From positions 124,001-188,000 of the forward strand of contig MCFH01000033.1 in assembly GCA_002104945.1 (NCBI GenBank): 64,000 nt of DNA. Direction: 5' to 3'. The notes below the pieces were generated by a model. The model searched no databases, had not been told where the DNA came from, and was given only the letters and a program-made list of their open reading frames with translations. The stretch's first letter is position 1. The number at the start of each line of letters is the position of its first letter. Shown here one piece after another: positions 50,946 to 63,200 of this stretch. The DNA is from Piromyces finnis (lineage: Eukaryota; Neocallimastigomycota; Neocallimastigomycetes; Neocallimastigales; Neocallimastigaceae). The translations under genes and the position numbers were made by a program.

Positions 50946-52477
50946 ATGAAAATTATAAATTCACTTAAATACTTCATACCGTTATTTTCATTATTCTGTT
51001 GGAATGTTTTTGCACTTTCTAAAAAAGAAAAATCAGAAAAAATAGAAGAATTACTAGCTAAATCAAGTGATAATTTTATTAATTTAAATGAAAAGTATTA
51101 TGATTTACTTATAAATACACCAAGAGATTATCATACTATACTTCTTGCTACAGCTACAAATCCACAATTTAAATGTGAACCTTGCCGGTAATTAACATTT
51201 TAAGCAATAATATTTTATTAATAATAAATTAATAATAATGTAACTAATTTTTATTTTATTTTTTTTTTTTGTTTAAAAAAATAGTGAATTATTACCAGAA
51301 TTTCTTAATGTCGCTAATTCCTGGGATCCAAATGACAAAAGAGTATACTTTGCCATTCTTGATTATCAAAATGGTAAAAATGTTTTTAAACAAGTATGCA
51401 TACAAATCTTGTTATCATATATATAAATTTTATAAAAATAAGTTAATTAATATAACTCTTTATTTCAGTTAAAAATTCAAAATGTACCAAATATTCTTCA
51501 CTTCAGACCAAGTGATGGTGTTGTTAAACCAGACTTTTATGACTTACCAAGAAAGTAGGTTTAATTCATTAATTTATTTAATAATATAATTCATTTAATA
51601 CTTAAAAAATAAAATATATAAAATATGATTTATTTATCATTGTAATTATATTTATTATTATTATAGTGGTTTGGGTGCTGAAGAACTTATTCAATTTGTT
51701 ATTAAAAAAACTGGAGTTGAAGTATTTACCCAAGAATTTAAAAAATTAAAATTTTTCTTAATAACACATTGTTAATTAATTTTAAAAATATTTATGTTAA
51801 AATAATTTATTAAACTTAAAAGTTTGAACTTCAAAGACCAACTGATTATACACAATACATTTATTACGGTTTTATAGTTGTTGCTTTAATAATTTCAATT
51901 AAAATAGTTATTCAATATTTCAAGGAAATCATTGTTAATAAAAGAAGCTGGATGATACTCACTGTGGTATGTAAAAAATAAGTATTTTTGTATTTATATT
52001 TTCTATGTTTCGATTAATTCTAATATATATTAATTAATTACATAGAGTATTATATTCTTAATGATTTCTGGATTTATGTGGGTACACATTCGTCATCCAC
52101 CAAACAGTGGTGTATCTCATGGAAATGTTGAATTCTTTATTTCTGGTTTCCAACAACAATATGCTGTCGAAAGTCAAATTATATTAATTATTTGTATCCT
52201 TTTTTATCATATTATTTATGTTGATATACGAAAATTATATTTTAATAATACACAATATTATTATTCCTTAATACTATTATTTTTATTATCATAAATAGAT
52301 ATTTTAATTGCATTTTCATTCTTATATTTATCCGACAAGGTCCAAAAGGTTAAAAATGCACATCTTTTACGTATTACTGTATACGTTGTATTAGCTATAT
52401 TGCTCGTATGTTTCTCCCTCATATTAAGAATTTTCTTTATTAAAAGTCAAGCTTATCCATTCAAATTGTTATTCTAG
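50946..52477 (+). CDS. OST3: Oligosaccharyltransferase subunit OST3/OST6 (TUSC3/MAGT1-like)
   Basis: This ER thioredoxin-like subunit of the N-glycosylation complex holds substrate proteins by mixed disulfides. Seven exons in phase: 50946-51187, 51285-51393, 51469-51554, 51667-51721, 51823-51966, 52046-52193 and 52299-52477, 320 residues. A signal peptide (IPLFSLFCWNVFA) comes first. The thioredoxin fold carries the redox pair CEPC (residues 77-80), then AILDYQNGKNVFKQ and a NVPNILHFRPSDG cis-proline loop. Four hydrophobic segments follow (YYGFIVVALIISIKIV, SIIFLMISGFMWVHIR, ILIAFSFLYLS, VYVVLAILLVCFSLIL). The motif IRHPPNS before the second loop and the SGFQQQYAVES block are conserved in the family. 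Confidence 0.96.
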
Positions 52478-52834
52478 TTTTTGTAAAACTAAACAACAAA
52501 ACAAAATAAGTATTAGGACTGTATGAAAATGAAATTAATAATAATAACAAAGAAAGAAAAAAGAAATTATTAAAATACAATAAGCATGTATAACAAAATA
52601 TAACAATTAAAAAATAAAATATACTTTTAACAAATTAAAATAAAAAATGCTCATGTTAATAATTAAGAGTTTTATTATTTTATTAAAAAAAAAAAACTAT
52701 AAAAACTTTAATTTTTAAATATATTTTAAATTTTATACTCTTATTTTATTACAAGTATATTATTATAAGCAGTAATGTATATTTATCAATATATTTTGAA
52801 ATTAAATGAGAAAGTAACAATAAATAAAAATTTA
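52478..52834. terminator. Convergent 3' region, OST3 / RNase H
   Basis: 357 bp of A/T sequence between convergent stop codons; no gene or structure seen. Confidence 0.4.
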
Positions 52835-54358
52835 TCATTTTCTATTTTTTAATCTATTATTATAAAGATTTTGTTTTGGAATATTAATAGAAGAATCTGA
52901 TCGAATATTTAAGGCTTTTTTTGCTAACCTATCTGCTAAATCATTATATTTATTATCTGAATGAGCTTTAACTTTAATGAAATTCACTTTAAGATTTTTC
53001 TTTATTTGGTTATAATAGTTTTTATATTGAATCGTTCCTGGTTTAGTTGCTTTCCATATATTAGTGGCCCAATTTTCTATTCCTATATAATCATAATATA
53101 TATCTATTTCAGGAATTTTATTTTCTATGCAATATGACATTGCTCTTTTTGCACCTTCTATTTCACCAGCAACATTTCTCATTTTTCTCATTTCGGGATC
53201 ATTGAATTTTTTATAGAAATGATGACCTTGATTTTGGTAAAAGATAACAGCACCATATGAATACTCTTTTGTTTTTTTATTAAAACTTCCATCAACATAT
53301 GCTACTGCTTTGCTTTGGTTTCCATTATTTATATTATCATGCATTATTTTTGATTTTATATCTATATTTAATGAATTAGTTGTATTTTCTATAATATCTA
53401 TCTTTTTTTCAAGTTTAGTGCTTGTTGAGTTATCATTACTTTTTTCATCATCGTCGTCTATAATAATAATGTCTAAATCAGCATTTTCTGAAATTTCATT
53501 GACTTTAATATTTGTAGAATTATTGCTAATATTAGTATTTTCTGTAGCATTATTAGTATTTAAATTTTCTGTATTTTCATGTGTATTTATATTTTCTAAA
53601 TTACTAGTAATATTAGTATTTTCTTTAATATTATTAGTATTTGAATTTTCTGTATTTTCATGGGTATTTATATTTTCTGGTATTTCCATGACATTTTCCT
53701 CTCCAGTGTTATTAGAGTTAGCATCAACATCAATAATTTCCATATTTTCTTGTAGATCTTCTGAATTGTCTTTCTCTTTATCATTTCCTTGAAGGAAATC
53801 ACGGGCTTCTTTTAAAGTATAAAAACTTTTATAATATGGGTAACGAAAGCCATATACCTGTTTTTTACATTGTTCCCATGTAGTGAAAATTCCTGTATTA
53901 CGACCTCTTCTTACAGCATAAAATTTTCTATCAAAGGTTGTTTTCTTTTTTTCTTTTATTTTAACACCAGCTTCCATTTTTTCAGATAATTCATTTCCTT
54001 TTACAAAATCTTGAGCCTCTTCTAAAGTCAAGAAACTTTTATAAATTGAACCATTATATCCCATAACATAGTCTTTACATTCATCCCAAGTATCAAATAC
54101 TCCTGTTTTGTAACCTCTTTTTATTGCGTAATATTTTTTTATTGATTTTTTTGGTTTCGTCATATTTTTTTTAACACCATCTTCTAATTTAACGGAAACT
54201 TCCCTTCCATTTAAAAAATCTTCTGCTTCTTTTAATGTCATGAAACCCTTATATACTGAACCTTTATATCCAAGTACATGTCTCTTACATTCTTTCCATG
54301 ATTTAAATATACCTGTAGTATATCCTTTTTTTATTGCATAAAATTTCTTTACAACCAT
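52835..54358 (-). CDS. RNase H (type HI) with three hybrid-binding domains
   Basis: A single-exon gene, 507 residues. It cleaves RNA in RNA-DNA hybrids. Three RNase H1 N-terminal hybrid-binding domains lie at about residues 4-51 (KKFYAIKKGYTTGIF…), 76-123 (KKYYAIKRGYKTGVF…) and 142-189 (RKFYAVRRGRNTGIF…), each ending in an EA(R/E/Q)DFxxG helix. An asparagine/threonine-rich linker with repeats of ENINTHENTEN type spans about 205-340. The catalytic domain is about 345-490: AVAYVDGSFN (first Asp), NVAGEIEGA (Glu), IYYDYIGIENWAT (second Asp) and KAHSDNKYNDLADRLA (last Asp with His). The YYDY-GIE-WAT form resembles RNase HI of Firmicutes more than the usual eukaryotic RNase H1. Eukaryotic RNase H1 normally has one hybrid-binding domain. 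Divergent from the kinase gene at 55566. Confidence 0.9.
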   Translation of the reverse strand: MVVKKFYAIKKGYTTGIFKSWKECKRHVLGYKGSVYKGFMTLKEAEDFLNGREVSVKLEDGVKKNMTKPKKSIKKYYAIKRGYKTGVFDTWDECKDYVMGYNGSIYKSFLTLEEAQDFVKGNELSEKMEAGVKIKEKKKTTFDRKFYAVRRGRNTGIFTTWEQCKKQVYGFRYPYYKSFYTLKEARDFLQGNDKEKDNSEDLQENMEIIDVDANSNNTGEENVMEIPENINTHENTENSNTNNIKENTNITSNLENINTHENTENLNTNNATENTNISNNSTNIKVNEISENADLDIIIIDDDDEKSNDNSTSTKLEKKIDIIENTTNSLNIDIKSKIMHDNINNGNQSKAVAYVDGSFNKKTKEYSYGAVIFYQNQGHHFYKKFNDPEMRKMRNVAGEIEGAKRAMSYCIENKIPEIDIYYDYIGIENWATNIWKATKPGTIQYKNYYNQIKKNLKVNFIKVKAHSDNKYNDLADRLAKKALNIRSDSSINIPKQNLYNNRLKNRK

Positions 54359-55565
54359 TAATTTTATTTTTGAGAAACTCTTAGAGTATATAATAATTAA
54401 TTGTTATATGATAAAAGTTAAAAAAAAAAAATATCATTTTTGAATAATGTACAATAATCACGTATACAAATTTTTGAATTTATGTATTTTGTAGTATATA
54501 ATAATATAAGTATGAAAATTGTTTCACAAATAAGAACCAATAAAGCATATATTCAAAATAATTTTTTTTGTATTTTTCATAAACGTTTTATTAATGACTG
54601 TTTATTAAATGTTTGTTATAATGTATACAAACTTAAGATAATTTAAAATTAATAAGGATTTTTATTTATGTTTCACAACTAAAAAAAAAGTTTTAAAAAT
54701 GTTTTCATAAATAATATTAAAAGTAATTTTTAAAAACTATATATAAAATTATAAAAATAAAAGATAATGACAGAATAAAGAGAAAAAAAAAAAAAATTAT
54801 ATTCTACTTTAATCTACACCTCAAATTTATATATAGAGATAAAAAAGAATATAAGAAAAAAATAATAGTAAAAACTAAAGAATTTAATTTTCATTTTAAG
54901 GAAATTTATAAACATATTAAATATTAAACTATTAATTATAGATTTTTGTTTAAAAGTTATAAAATTTAAATATATTTTCTCAATATATCATTCAATAAAA
55001 ATAAATAACAATTGTATATAAATTTTATTTTTGTCATTATGATATTTTAAAAAAAATAAAATTTTAAATTTTTTTTAAAAAAACATAAAATAATTATATA
55101 ATGGAGGGGGTTAATTTATGTTCCCTTGAAGTTTATTATATCATTTAAAATAATAATAAAATTTATAAAAATAGGAATTTTTTTTTTTTTTTAAAATCAA
55201 TAAAATTTTATAATATTATTATTCGGAATTTAATGTTCATTTGTCAAATTTTCTTATTATGAATCCAAATACATTAAATTAATATAATATATATAGGCAA
55301 TTTTCTTAATTTTTGAAAGAATAGATACAAAGAAATACTGTTAAGAATTATAATCTTTAATTTTTTTTTTATTTGTAAAATTTTTAAATTTATTTCCAAT
55401 TCTATTATTTCAATCAGCAATAATTTAATCATTTGGTCTTGATAATTCATCTATAAAAATTATAAATTTTTATTAAAATTTATATTAATTCAAATTCGCA
55501 AATAAAACAAAGGAAATAATCAGAAGTATTTTATAACTTTAAATTGAGTTATTGTTATATAAAAA
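54359..55565. promoter_or_regulatory. Divergent intergenic region, RNase H / kinase
   Basis: 1.2 kb, A/T-rich, no coding signal. A less A/T-extreme patch, ggagggggttaatttatgtt, occurs at 55103-55122 and is the only visible candidate motif. Confidence 0.4.
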
Positions 55566-57245
55566 ATGGATTATTTTAATTCAGTAATTTCAAAATTTGT
55601 AATAACAAATAGGATTGGTTTTCCACCAAAGGATGAAATAAATGCATTTCAGTATTTATCTGATACTAAACAATCAAAACTCTGGAAATATACAAAACCA
55701 ACTAAAAACAAATGGATTGTTAAAGAAGATAATTCATATAGTCTTTTTAAAAAGACAGAAAAAGATAAATCAATTGATGAATATGAAGTTATAAAAGTAT
55801 TAGGTGTTGGTGCACATGGTGATGTTAAATTAGCTAAAAAAAAGAATGATGCTAAAAAGGTAAATTAAATCAAATATAATGGAATAAATATTTGTGTTTT
55901 AAAAGAATAAATTAGTAAAATTAAAATGCATATAAAATATTTATATAAATCTAAATAATACGAAAATATTTATTAACAATTAATTCATTAATCTATATTA
56001 CACTATTATCAATTAAAAATTTAATTACAAATATTTTATAACACGATAGAAACAATTTGCTATAAAAACAATTAATAAAGATAAAATATTGCCAGAATTG
56101 TTAATTGGTAATCAAAATAGACAAATTCCATTAGAAATTCATATTCTTGATTTTTTAAGTAGACATTTAGATCCATCGGGTGTAATTGTAGAAATGACTG
56201 ATTATTTCGAAGATGATGATAATTTCTACGTAGTAATGAAATATTTTGACAATGGAATAGGAATGGATTTGTTTGATTTTGTAAGCTTAAAATATTTAAT
56301 TATTAATAATATTTACTAAAATCTAACAATAATTTTAATAATTCAATATTTTTGCTATTATTATTAACATTTCATTAATTTTTTAAAAAAAAATTAAATA
56401 AATAAAAAAGATTGATAACCAAGTTGAATGGATTGAAGAAAGTCGTATAAAAAAAATATTTAAACAATTATGTCAAGGTATATCTCATTTACATTCGCTT
56501 GGTATTGTTCATCGTGATATAAAAGATGAAAATGTTATTATGGATGAAACTTGTACAAAAATCCAATTAGTGGATTTCGGTTCTAGTGGTTATTATAGAC
56601 CGGGTCTTCTTGATGATAAATTTTTTGGAACTGAAGGATATGCTGTAATTATCTATTATAAAAAAGACTTAAAAAATAATTCTTCAATATTAAAATTTAA
56701 CTAATAATATATATATATTTAGGCACCAGAAAGTAATAAAAAAATTTAAGAGAATAATACTAAAATAGAATCAAATAAACTAATATTTTTAATATATAAC
56801 CTATTAATCATACTCTTTCACTTTTTAAGTTGTTAATGGTGAAAAATACTCGGGTCCAGAACAAGGTATAATAAAAATAAGAAAAGATTTTTATAAAAAT
56901 TTACTATTTTATTAAATATTTCAATTATCTAAATTTAAATATATTCAAAATGTAAGATATATGGTCATTAGGTGTACTCTTATATACATTGATTTACCAA
57001 GAAAATCCATATTTACAAGAAGATTTTTATTCGAAACCATTACAAATACCTTTCATATTATCAGAAGGTAAAAGTTAAATTATCCAATTACTTTGAATAA
57101 TAGAACTATGGGATTAAGTATTCATAATTTTTTTATTACTATACTATTAGGTTCTTTAGACTTATTGCGCTGGATGTTAAATAAGGAGCCAAGTTGTAGA
57201 CCAACTATTAATGAAATATTAAATCATCCTTGGCTTAAAGATTAA
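55566..57245 (+). CDS. Serine/threonine kinase, PAS-kinase-like catalytic domain
   Basis: Seven exons in phase: 55566-55859, 56050-56280, 56411-56644, 56723-56732, 56830-56865, 56957-57067 and 57151-57245; 336 residues. The glycine loop is LGVGAHGDVKLA, the ATP lysine is in FAIKTINKDK, the catalytic loop is VHRDIKDENV, the metal-binding motif VDFGSSG, then APE. Blocks diagnostic for the PASK/PSK group are PLEIHILDFLSR, GMDLFDFI, KYSGPEQDIWSLGVLLYTLI followed by ENPY, and a final HPWLKD. PAS kinases sense metabolic state and phosphorylate glycogen and translation enzymes. No PAS domain precedes this kinase domain: only about 80 residues lie upstream, so it is a short form. The fourth exon is only ten bases and encodes the APE motif. 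Confidence 0.9.
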
Positions 57246-58191
57246 GCCTCCATAAAAATTTAAAAAGAACGCTATTTTTGAAATTTTTATATACAAGCAC
57301 AAACTTATCGCATATTTTAATTCAACATATTTAATTTATATATGTTTTTAATTAAAAATAAATTATCTTTAAAAAGATTTGTATAATACATAAATAAAAC
57401 TTTTTTTTAAGCTGTGATGAAATAAAAGTACTATACTTTTTTCTAAATTTCTTCTGTAATTATATAAATATTTTTAAATAGATTAAAGATTTTTAAAATT
57501 ACAATTAATAAAAATAATAATAGAAAATTATATATATTATTTAATTATTTTTTCTGATAATTAAAAATTAATTTTCAAATACATTCTTTATATTTGAATA
57601 TTGTATTTCTTCATGATACAGAAATACAATATTCAAATATAAAGAATATCTCATAAATAATATTTTTAAACTTTTAAGTTTTTTTTTTTTTTAACATTTT
57701 CTTGTAGAACTCTTTACATATTTGGATTGAACGATATTTAATGAATTAATGAAATAGAAAGAGTTAAAAGGCATAAACTACATTATATTTAAAATAAATT
57801 TGTATTCTTTATAATATTTTTGAATTTAAAATTTTCAACAATTTAATTGAGGCTTAGATCATCACATGTTTGATCTATGAAAATAAAATTTTTTTTGTTA
57901 CATTTCCATTTACATTAATATATTATATGATGATGAAAATAGTAAGTATGGGGCTTTTATATATTATATCATATAAAAAAAAAAAATTTAATATTTAATA
58001 AATGTAATTTATGTGGCACATTATTTATATTTACCAAGTACAAAATTTAATTTTTTCTTCATTCAATTCGTCAATATTATTAATACATAATGTAAAAAGA
58101 ATAATTTATACTTTATATATAAAGAAGAAAAAAGAATAATTTTTTTTTTAATCATTTTTTTATATATATAAAATAAATAAATAAATATATA
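57246..58191. other. Spacer with a perfect hairpin, kinase / zinc-finger gene
   Basis: Between two plus-strand genes. The perfect inverted repeat at 57583-57647 is the notable element. The rest is A/T sequence that includes the promoter of the small zinc-finger gene. Confidence 0.5.
57583..57647. repeat. Perfect 28-bp inverted repeat with 9-base loop
   Basis: The arms 57583-57610 (begins attctttatatttgaatatt) and 57620-57647 are exact reverse complements with loop tcatgatac. It starts 338 bases after the kinase stop codon. A perfect 28-bp stem is unlikely by chance even in A/T-rich DNA. It could be a 3' UTR or small-RNA hairpin, or the relic of a foldback element. Confidence 0.95.
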
Positions 58192-58580
58192 ATGGCTAGA
58201 GGAAAGCAGAAGGAACAATCTAGGTAATTATTTAAATAAATTTTAAATTTATATCAAAAAATGAGTTTTAATATTTAAATAATTATTTTTAATAATATAG
58301 AGAAAAGGCTCAAAAGGCTGCTGCTGCTAGAAAGGGTGGAAAGTCACAAATCCAATTCAGACAACAAGGACTTCAAAGTATTTGCCCAATTTGCAAGGTA
58401 TTAATATATTATTTATGAATTTATATTTATAATTAAAAATATTATAAAAATGCTAATATTAATTTTCCTAAAATATTAAATATGTATTATTAGACTCCAA
58501 ATCCAAACTACAAAACTATGGTTTTACATATGGAAGCCAAACATCCAGGAAAACCAATTCCACCAGAATCTACTGCTTAA
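58192..58580 (+). CDS. Small zinc-finger protein, ZNF706/SERF-like N-terminus
   Basis: Three exons in phase (58192-58223, 58301-58397, 58494-58580) give 71 residues, the usual size of ZNF706. The N-terminus MARGKQKEQSR followed by KAQKAAAARKGG matches the basic 4F5/SERF-type segment (human MARGQQKIQSQQ). One C2H2 zinc finger follows: CPIC, then HMEAKH, ending HPGKPIPPE (human KHPKTPLPPE). Family members are small conserved proteins, in animals linked to translation control and amyloid modulation. Codons are markedly less A/T-rich than the flanks, as expected for a well-expressed gene. Confidence 0.93.
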
Positions 58581-60237
58581 ATTATCTCTATAATATTTAA
58601 TAAAAATATATTTTATTATATATAATAATTGTTAATTAAAAAAATAATAACAATATTGTACATTTATATATTCTATAAAATTAAAAAAGTTTATGGGATA
58701 ATACAAATATAAAAGAATAAATGCAAATGAAAAGAAATAAATCTTTAAATAAATTTTCAAAGGAAAAAATTAATTATAAAAATTGTTATTATTAAAAGAA
58801 AATTCAATAATATTATAAATATTGTATTAGAAATTTTGTTGTAAACTATATAATAAAAGGAAATAAAACTTCACATAAAAAAAATATTTTAAGATTAATT
58901 TATTTTCTTTTTTTTAATCAATTATTTTAATATGTATACTTTTATAATAATTATAATAGAAGTATAAGGTTACTAATTAATTAAAAAATGAAAAAAAATA
59001 ATAATAATAATAACCATTCCATTCCTATTTTATAAAATTTAAAGAAATATGGCAATATGTTTTTTATTTAAAAAATATAACAATTAGTTCAGTTGTTAAA
59101 AATTAAGCTATATACTATATTATAAATAATTAGAATATAGTTTTACTTATTTTTTTTTTTATTTTTGTTTCATTTTAAATAGTTAAATTTGATAGAATTT
59201 AAATTTTACTGTAATATTATTAATTTTTTATTTTTAATCTTTGAATTAATGTAAATCTATATATATAAGTAATGTATAAAAATTACTCAACTAATACATA
59301 TATCATTTTGTTACATAAATAACGATATAAAAATAATAAGGAATTTAATATATTATATAAAATTATTTATTTTTACAATTTAAAAATGAAACATATATGT
59401 AAAATAAATGTAAGAATGTAAGATTATATAATGTAAATGTATGATCCCTATAGTTGTATTTATTATTAAAAAGGTTTCTTGTTTTAGTATAGTTTAGAAA
59501 ATGACTTCAATACTATAATATGAGTTTTGATATTTAGAGAAATAAGAAACATTAAAATATAATAAATATAAAAAGTAATAAAAATATTTATACCTTAATT
59601 TTTTTTTTTTTTGCTACATATCATATATAAATGAATAATAAGCCAACAATGAAGTATTGATTATCTTGAACAAACTTAATAATTATAGTTTAATGGTAAA
59701 TTTAACTATAATTAATAAAAGTATACTATAAATAATGATTAAGATTTAAAGATTTAATTAGTTCAATTTCAGAACATTAAATATTAAATATATTAAATGA
59801 TCATAACAAAACTTTCTTATACTTAACAAAATTATATTTTATTATTAATATGTTTTTATATTTACTAATTCTTAATTTATAATTATTGAAAACTTTCTTA
59901 ATTGTATTTAAAATAATGTTATTTAAAATATAAAACTTTATTAACAGTTGATTTAAATATTTATATCAAGTGTTAATTCAACTTTTTTGTAATTTTTATT
60001 AGAGAAATTAAATAATAATCTTAAATTGTAATAAAATTTAGATACGTACTTTAAATAAATTAAAAATAAATTAACGTAATAATTATGAAACATAAATTGA
60101 TTTTGTTAATTTAACTCGATAAAAAAAAATTGAAATGAAAATAAAAAGTAAATAATTAAATGACAACAATAATAAATAAATAAATAATATTCATTTTGAT
60201 AATAAAGATAAAGAAAGCAAGATTTTGAAAGATAAAT
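58581..60237. other. 1.65-kb intergenic region, no gene seen
   Basis: Almost pure A/T with scattered homopolymers and short (AAT) and (TA) runs. It presumably includes the promoter of the giant ankyrin gene. The minus-strand open frame at 60365-60156 overlaps that gene's start and is not coding. Confidence 0.4.
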
Positions 60238-63200
60238 ATGAATATATTAAAAGATATTATCAATAATAATACTGAAAATGTAAAAAAAATATTCAAAAAT
60301 AATAAAAAAATAAATATATTAGAAAAGAATGAAGATGGATCAGGTTCTCTTTTGTGTGCTATCAAAAATAATAATCTTGAAATTACAAAATTAATAATAA
60401 ATTATGCAAATGCTGAAGGTATAATTTTAAATATTAATGAAAAGAATAATGAAAAATATTTCCCTCTTTTATGGGCAATTCGAAATAACAATGTCGAAAT
60501 TACAGAATTAATAATGGAATATGCTAATAGTAGAAATATAATTTTAGATATCAATGGAAAGGATAATAATGGAAAATATCCACTTTTATGGATAATTGAA
60601 AAAAACTATAAAGAAATTTCAAAATTATTAATAAAATATGCAAATGATAAAAATATAATGATAAATGTTAATGAAAAAGATAGATATGAATGGTATCCAG
60701 TCTCATTAGCAGCTAATAATAATAGTATTGAAAATATGGAATTATTAATTAATTATACTAAAGAAAAGAATATCATCTTAAATATTAACGAAAATAGTTT
60801 TGATGATGAAACTCCAATTTCAATATGTATTAATAAGAATTATTTTGATATAATAAAATTATTAATTCAGTATGCTAATGAAAAAAATATTATTTTGAAA
60901 AATTTAATGATTAAATATGAAAATGGAGAATATCCTATACAATGGGCTATTCGTAATGATAAAATGGAAATTACAAAATTATTGATTGCTTATTCTAATA
61001 TACGTAATAAACCCTTATATATAAATGAAAAAAATGAAAAAAACGAATACCCATTATATTGGGCAGTTCGCAATAATAATATTGAAATGATGGAATTATT
61101 AATTAAATATGCTAAAGATAACGATATTGAATTAAAATTAAATGAAAGAACAAAAGATGGATCTTTTCCTTTGTTATGGGCCATTCGTAATAACAACATT
61201 GAAATTTTGAAAAAATTAATAGACTCAATTGATAATAAGGATTTACTTTATATTAATGAAGGGGATGAAGATGGTTATCCGATTTATTGGGCTGTTCATA
61301 ATAATAATATTGAAATCGTAAAATTATTAGTAAAATTTGCTTTAGAAAGTAAAATAGATTTAAAAATTAATGAAAAAGGTAAAGGTGGATGGTATCCATT
61401 TTTAAGTGGTATTAAAAACAATAATCCTGAAATTTTAAAATTATTAATAAATTATGCAAAAGAATCTCATTTCAAACTTGAAATTGAAGAAATAAATGAA
61501 ATAAATAAAGGATGGTACCCATTGATATTAGCTATTGAAAATGGAAATATTGAAAATATAAAACTTATAATTAATTATGCTGATAATGCTAATAATTATT
61601 ATAATAAACCATTAAATATTGAAAGAAGAAATGAGAAAGGAGATTTCCCTCTTTTATTAGCAATTAAAAATAATAAATATGATATTATTGAATTACTAAT
61701 TGATTATGCTAAAACTTGGAAAATTGAATCAACAATTATTAATAAGAAATATAGTATAGATGATGAAAACAGTTATAATAATACATTCCCTCTTTTATAT
61801 TCAATTAAAAATAATAATACTAAAATCACAAAATTATTGATTGAACACACCAATACAGAATATATCAATGAAAAAAATAAAAATGGTGAATATCCCTTAT
61901 ATTGGGCAGTCCGTAATAATAATATTGAAATTATTGAAACCCTGATAAAACAAGCAACTCATGAAAATATTTCCTTAATTATAAATGAAAAAGACAAAGA
62001 TGAATGGTATCCACTTCTATGGGCTTTAGAAAATAATAATATTGAAATTACAAAATTATTAATGGATTATGCTAAAGAAAAAAATATTAAATTGCTAATA
62101 ACTGAAAAAAATAAAAAAAAATTGTTTCCACTTTTACTAGCTATTCATAATGATAATATGGAAATGATTAAATTATTGATTGATTATGCAGCTTCACAAA
62201 ATATTAGGTTATATATCAACCAAAATCAAATAAAGCAATGTAAAAATTCTAACACTGATGTCTTAGAAATGTTAAAACAAAATAAAATTACTAATGACTT
62301 TGAGTTAGATGTTAGTGTTGATGAAACTTTTAGTAGGGAAAATAACACCTTTTTACAAACTTTTAATAAAGTTATCAAAGATATAGAATTATATAAAAAA
62401 GATCCAGAAAATAAAAATATTGAATTAAATATTAATATAAAAAATCAAGATGGATGGTATCCATTACTTTTTGCTATTCGAAATAATAATGTTGGAAATG
62501 TCAAATCATTAATTGAGTATGCTAAGGATAATAATATGATTCTTGAATTTAATGAAAAAAACAAAGATGGATGGTATCCTCTTTTATTAGCTGTTCGAAA
62601 TAATAATATTGAAATTTTTGATTTATTAAAAGGTTATTCAGAGTATGTAAAAAAACCTTTAATTATAGATGAAAATAATAATAATAAGGATAAATGTTAT
62701 CCTCTGTTATTAGCAATTAAAAAAAATAACACTAAAATTGCAAAATTATTGATAGATTATTCCATTAAAAAAAAAATTATATTAAATATTAATGGTAAAG
62801 ATATTAAAGGGTTTTCCCCACTTTATCATGCAATAAAAAATAAAAATATTGAAATTACTGAACTATTAATTAATTATTCCAAAAAAAAAAGTATTCCACT
62901 AATAATAGATGAAGAAATTAAAATAGTTAAAAAAAAAGAAAATATAAAATCATATCCTCTATTTTTGGCAATAAATAAAAATTGTACTAGAATTGTAAAG
63001 CAATTAATTGACTATGCAAATTCTCAAAAAATTTTATTACCAATCAATGAAAAATTTGAAAGAATTAAAAGAAATAAAAAAATAAAATGGTACCCCCTTT
63101 ATGAAGCAATTACAAATAATAATATCGAAATTGTTAAAATGATAATAGAATATGCAAATAATAATAACATCCTATTAGAAATAAATGAAAATATTTGTAA

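Noticed and set aside
52835-54358. Retroelement origin of the RNase H
   Set aside because: No reverse transcriptase or integrase is adjacent, and the hybrid-binding domains are typical of cellular RNase H1.
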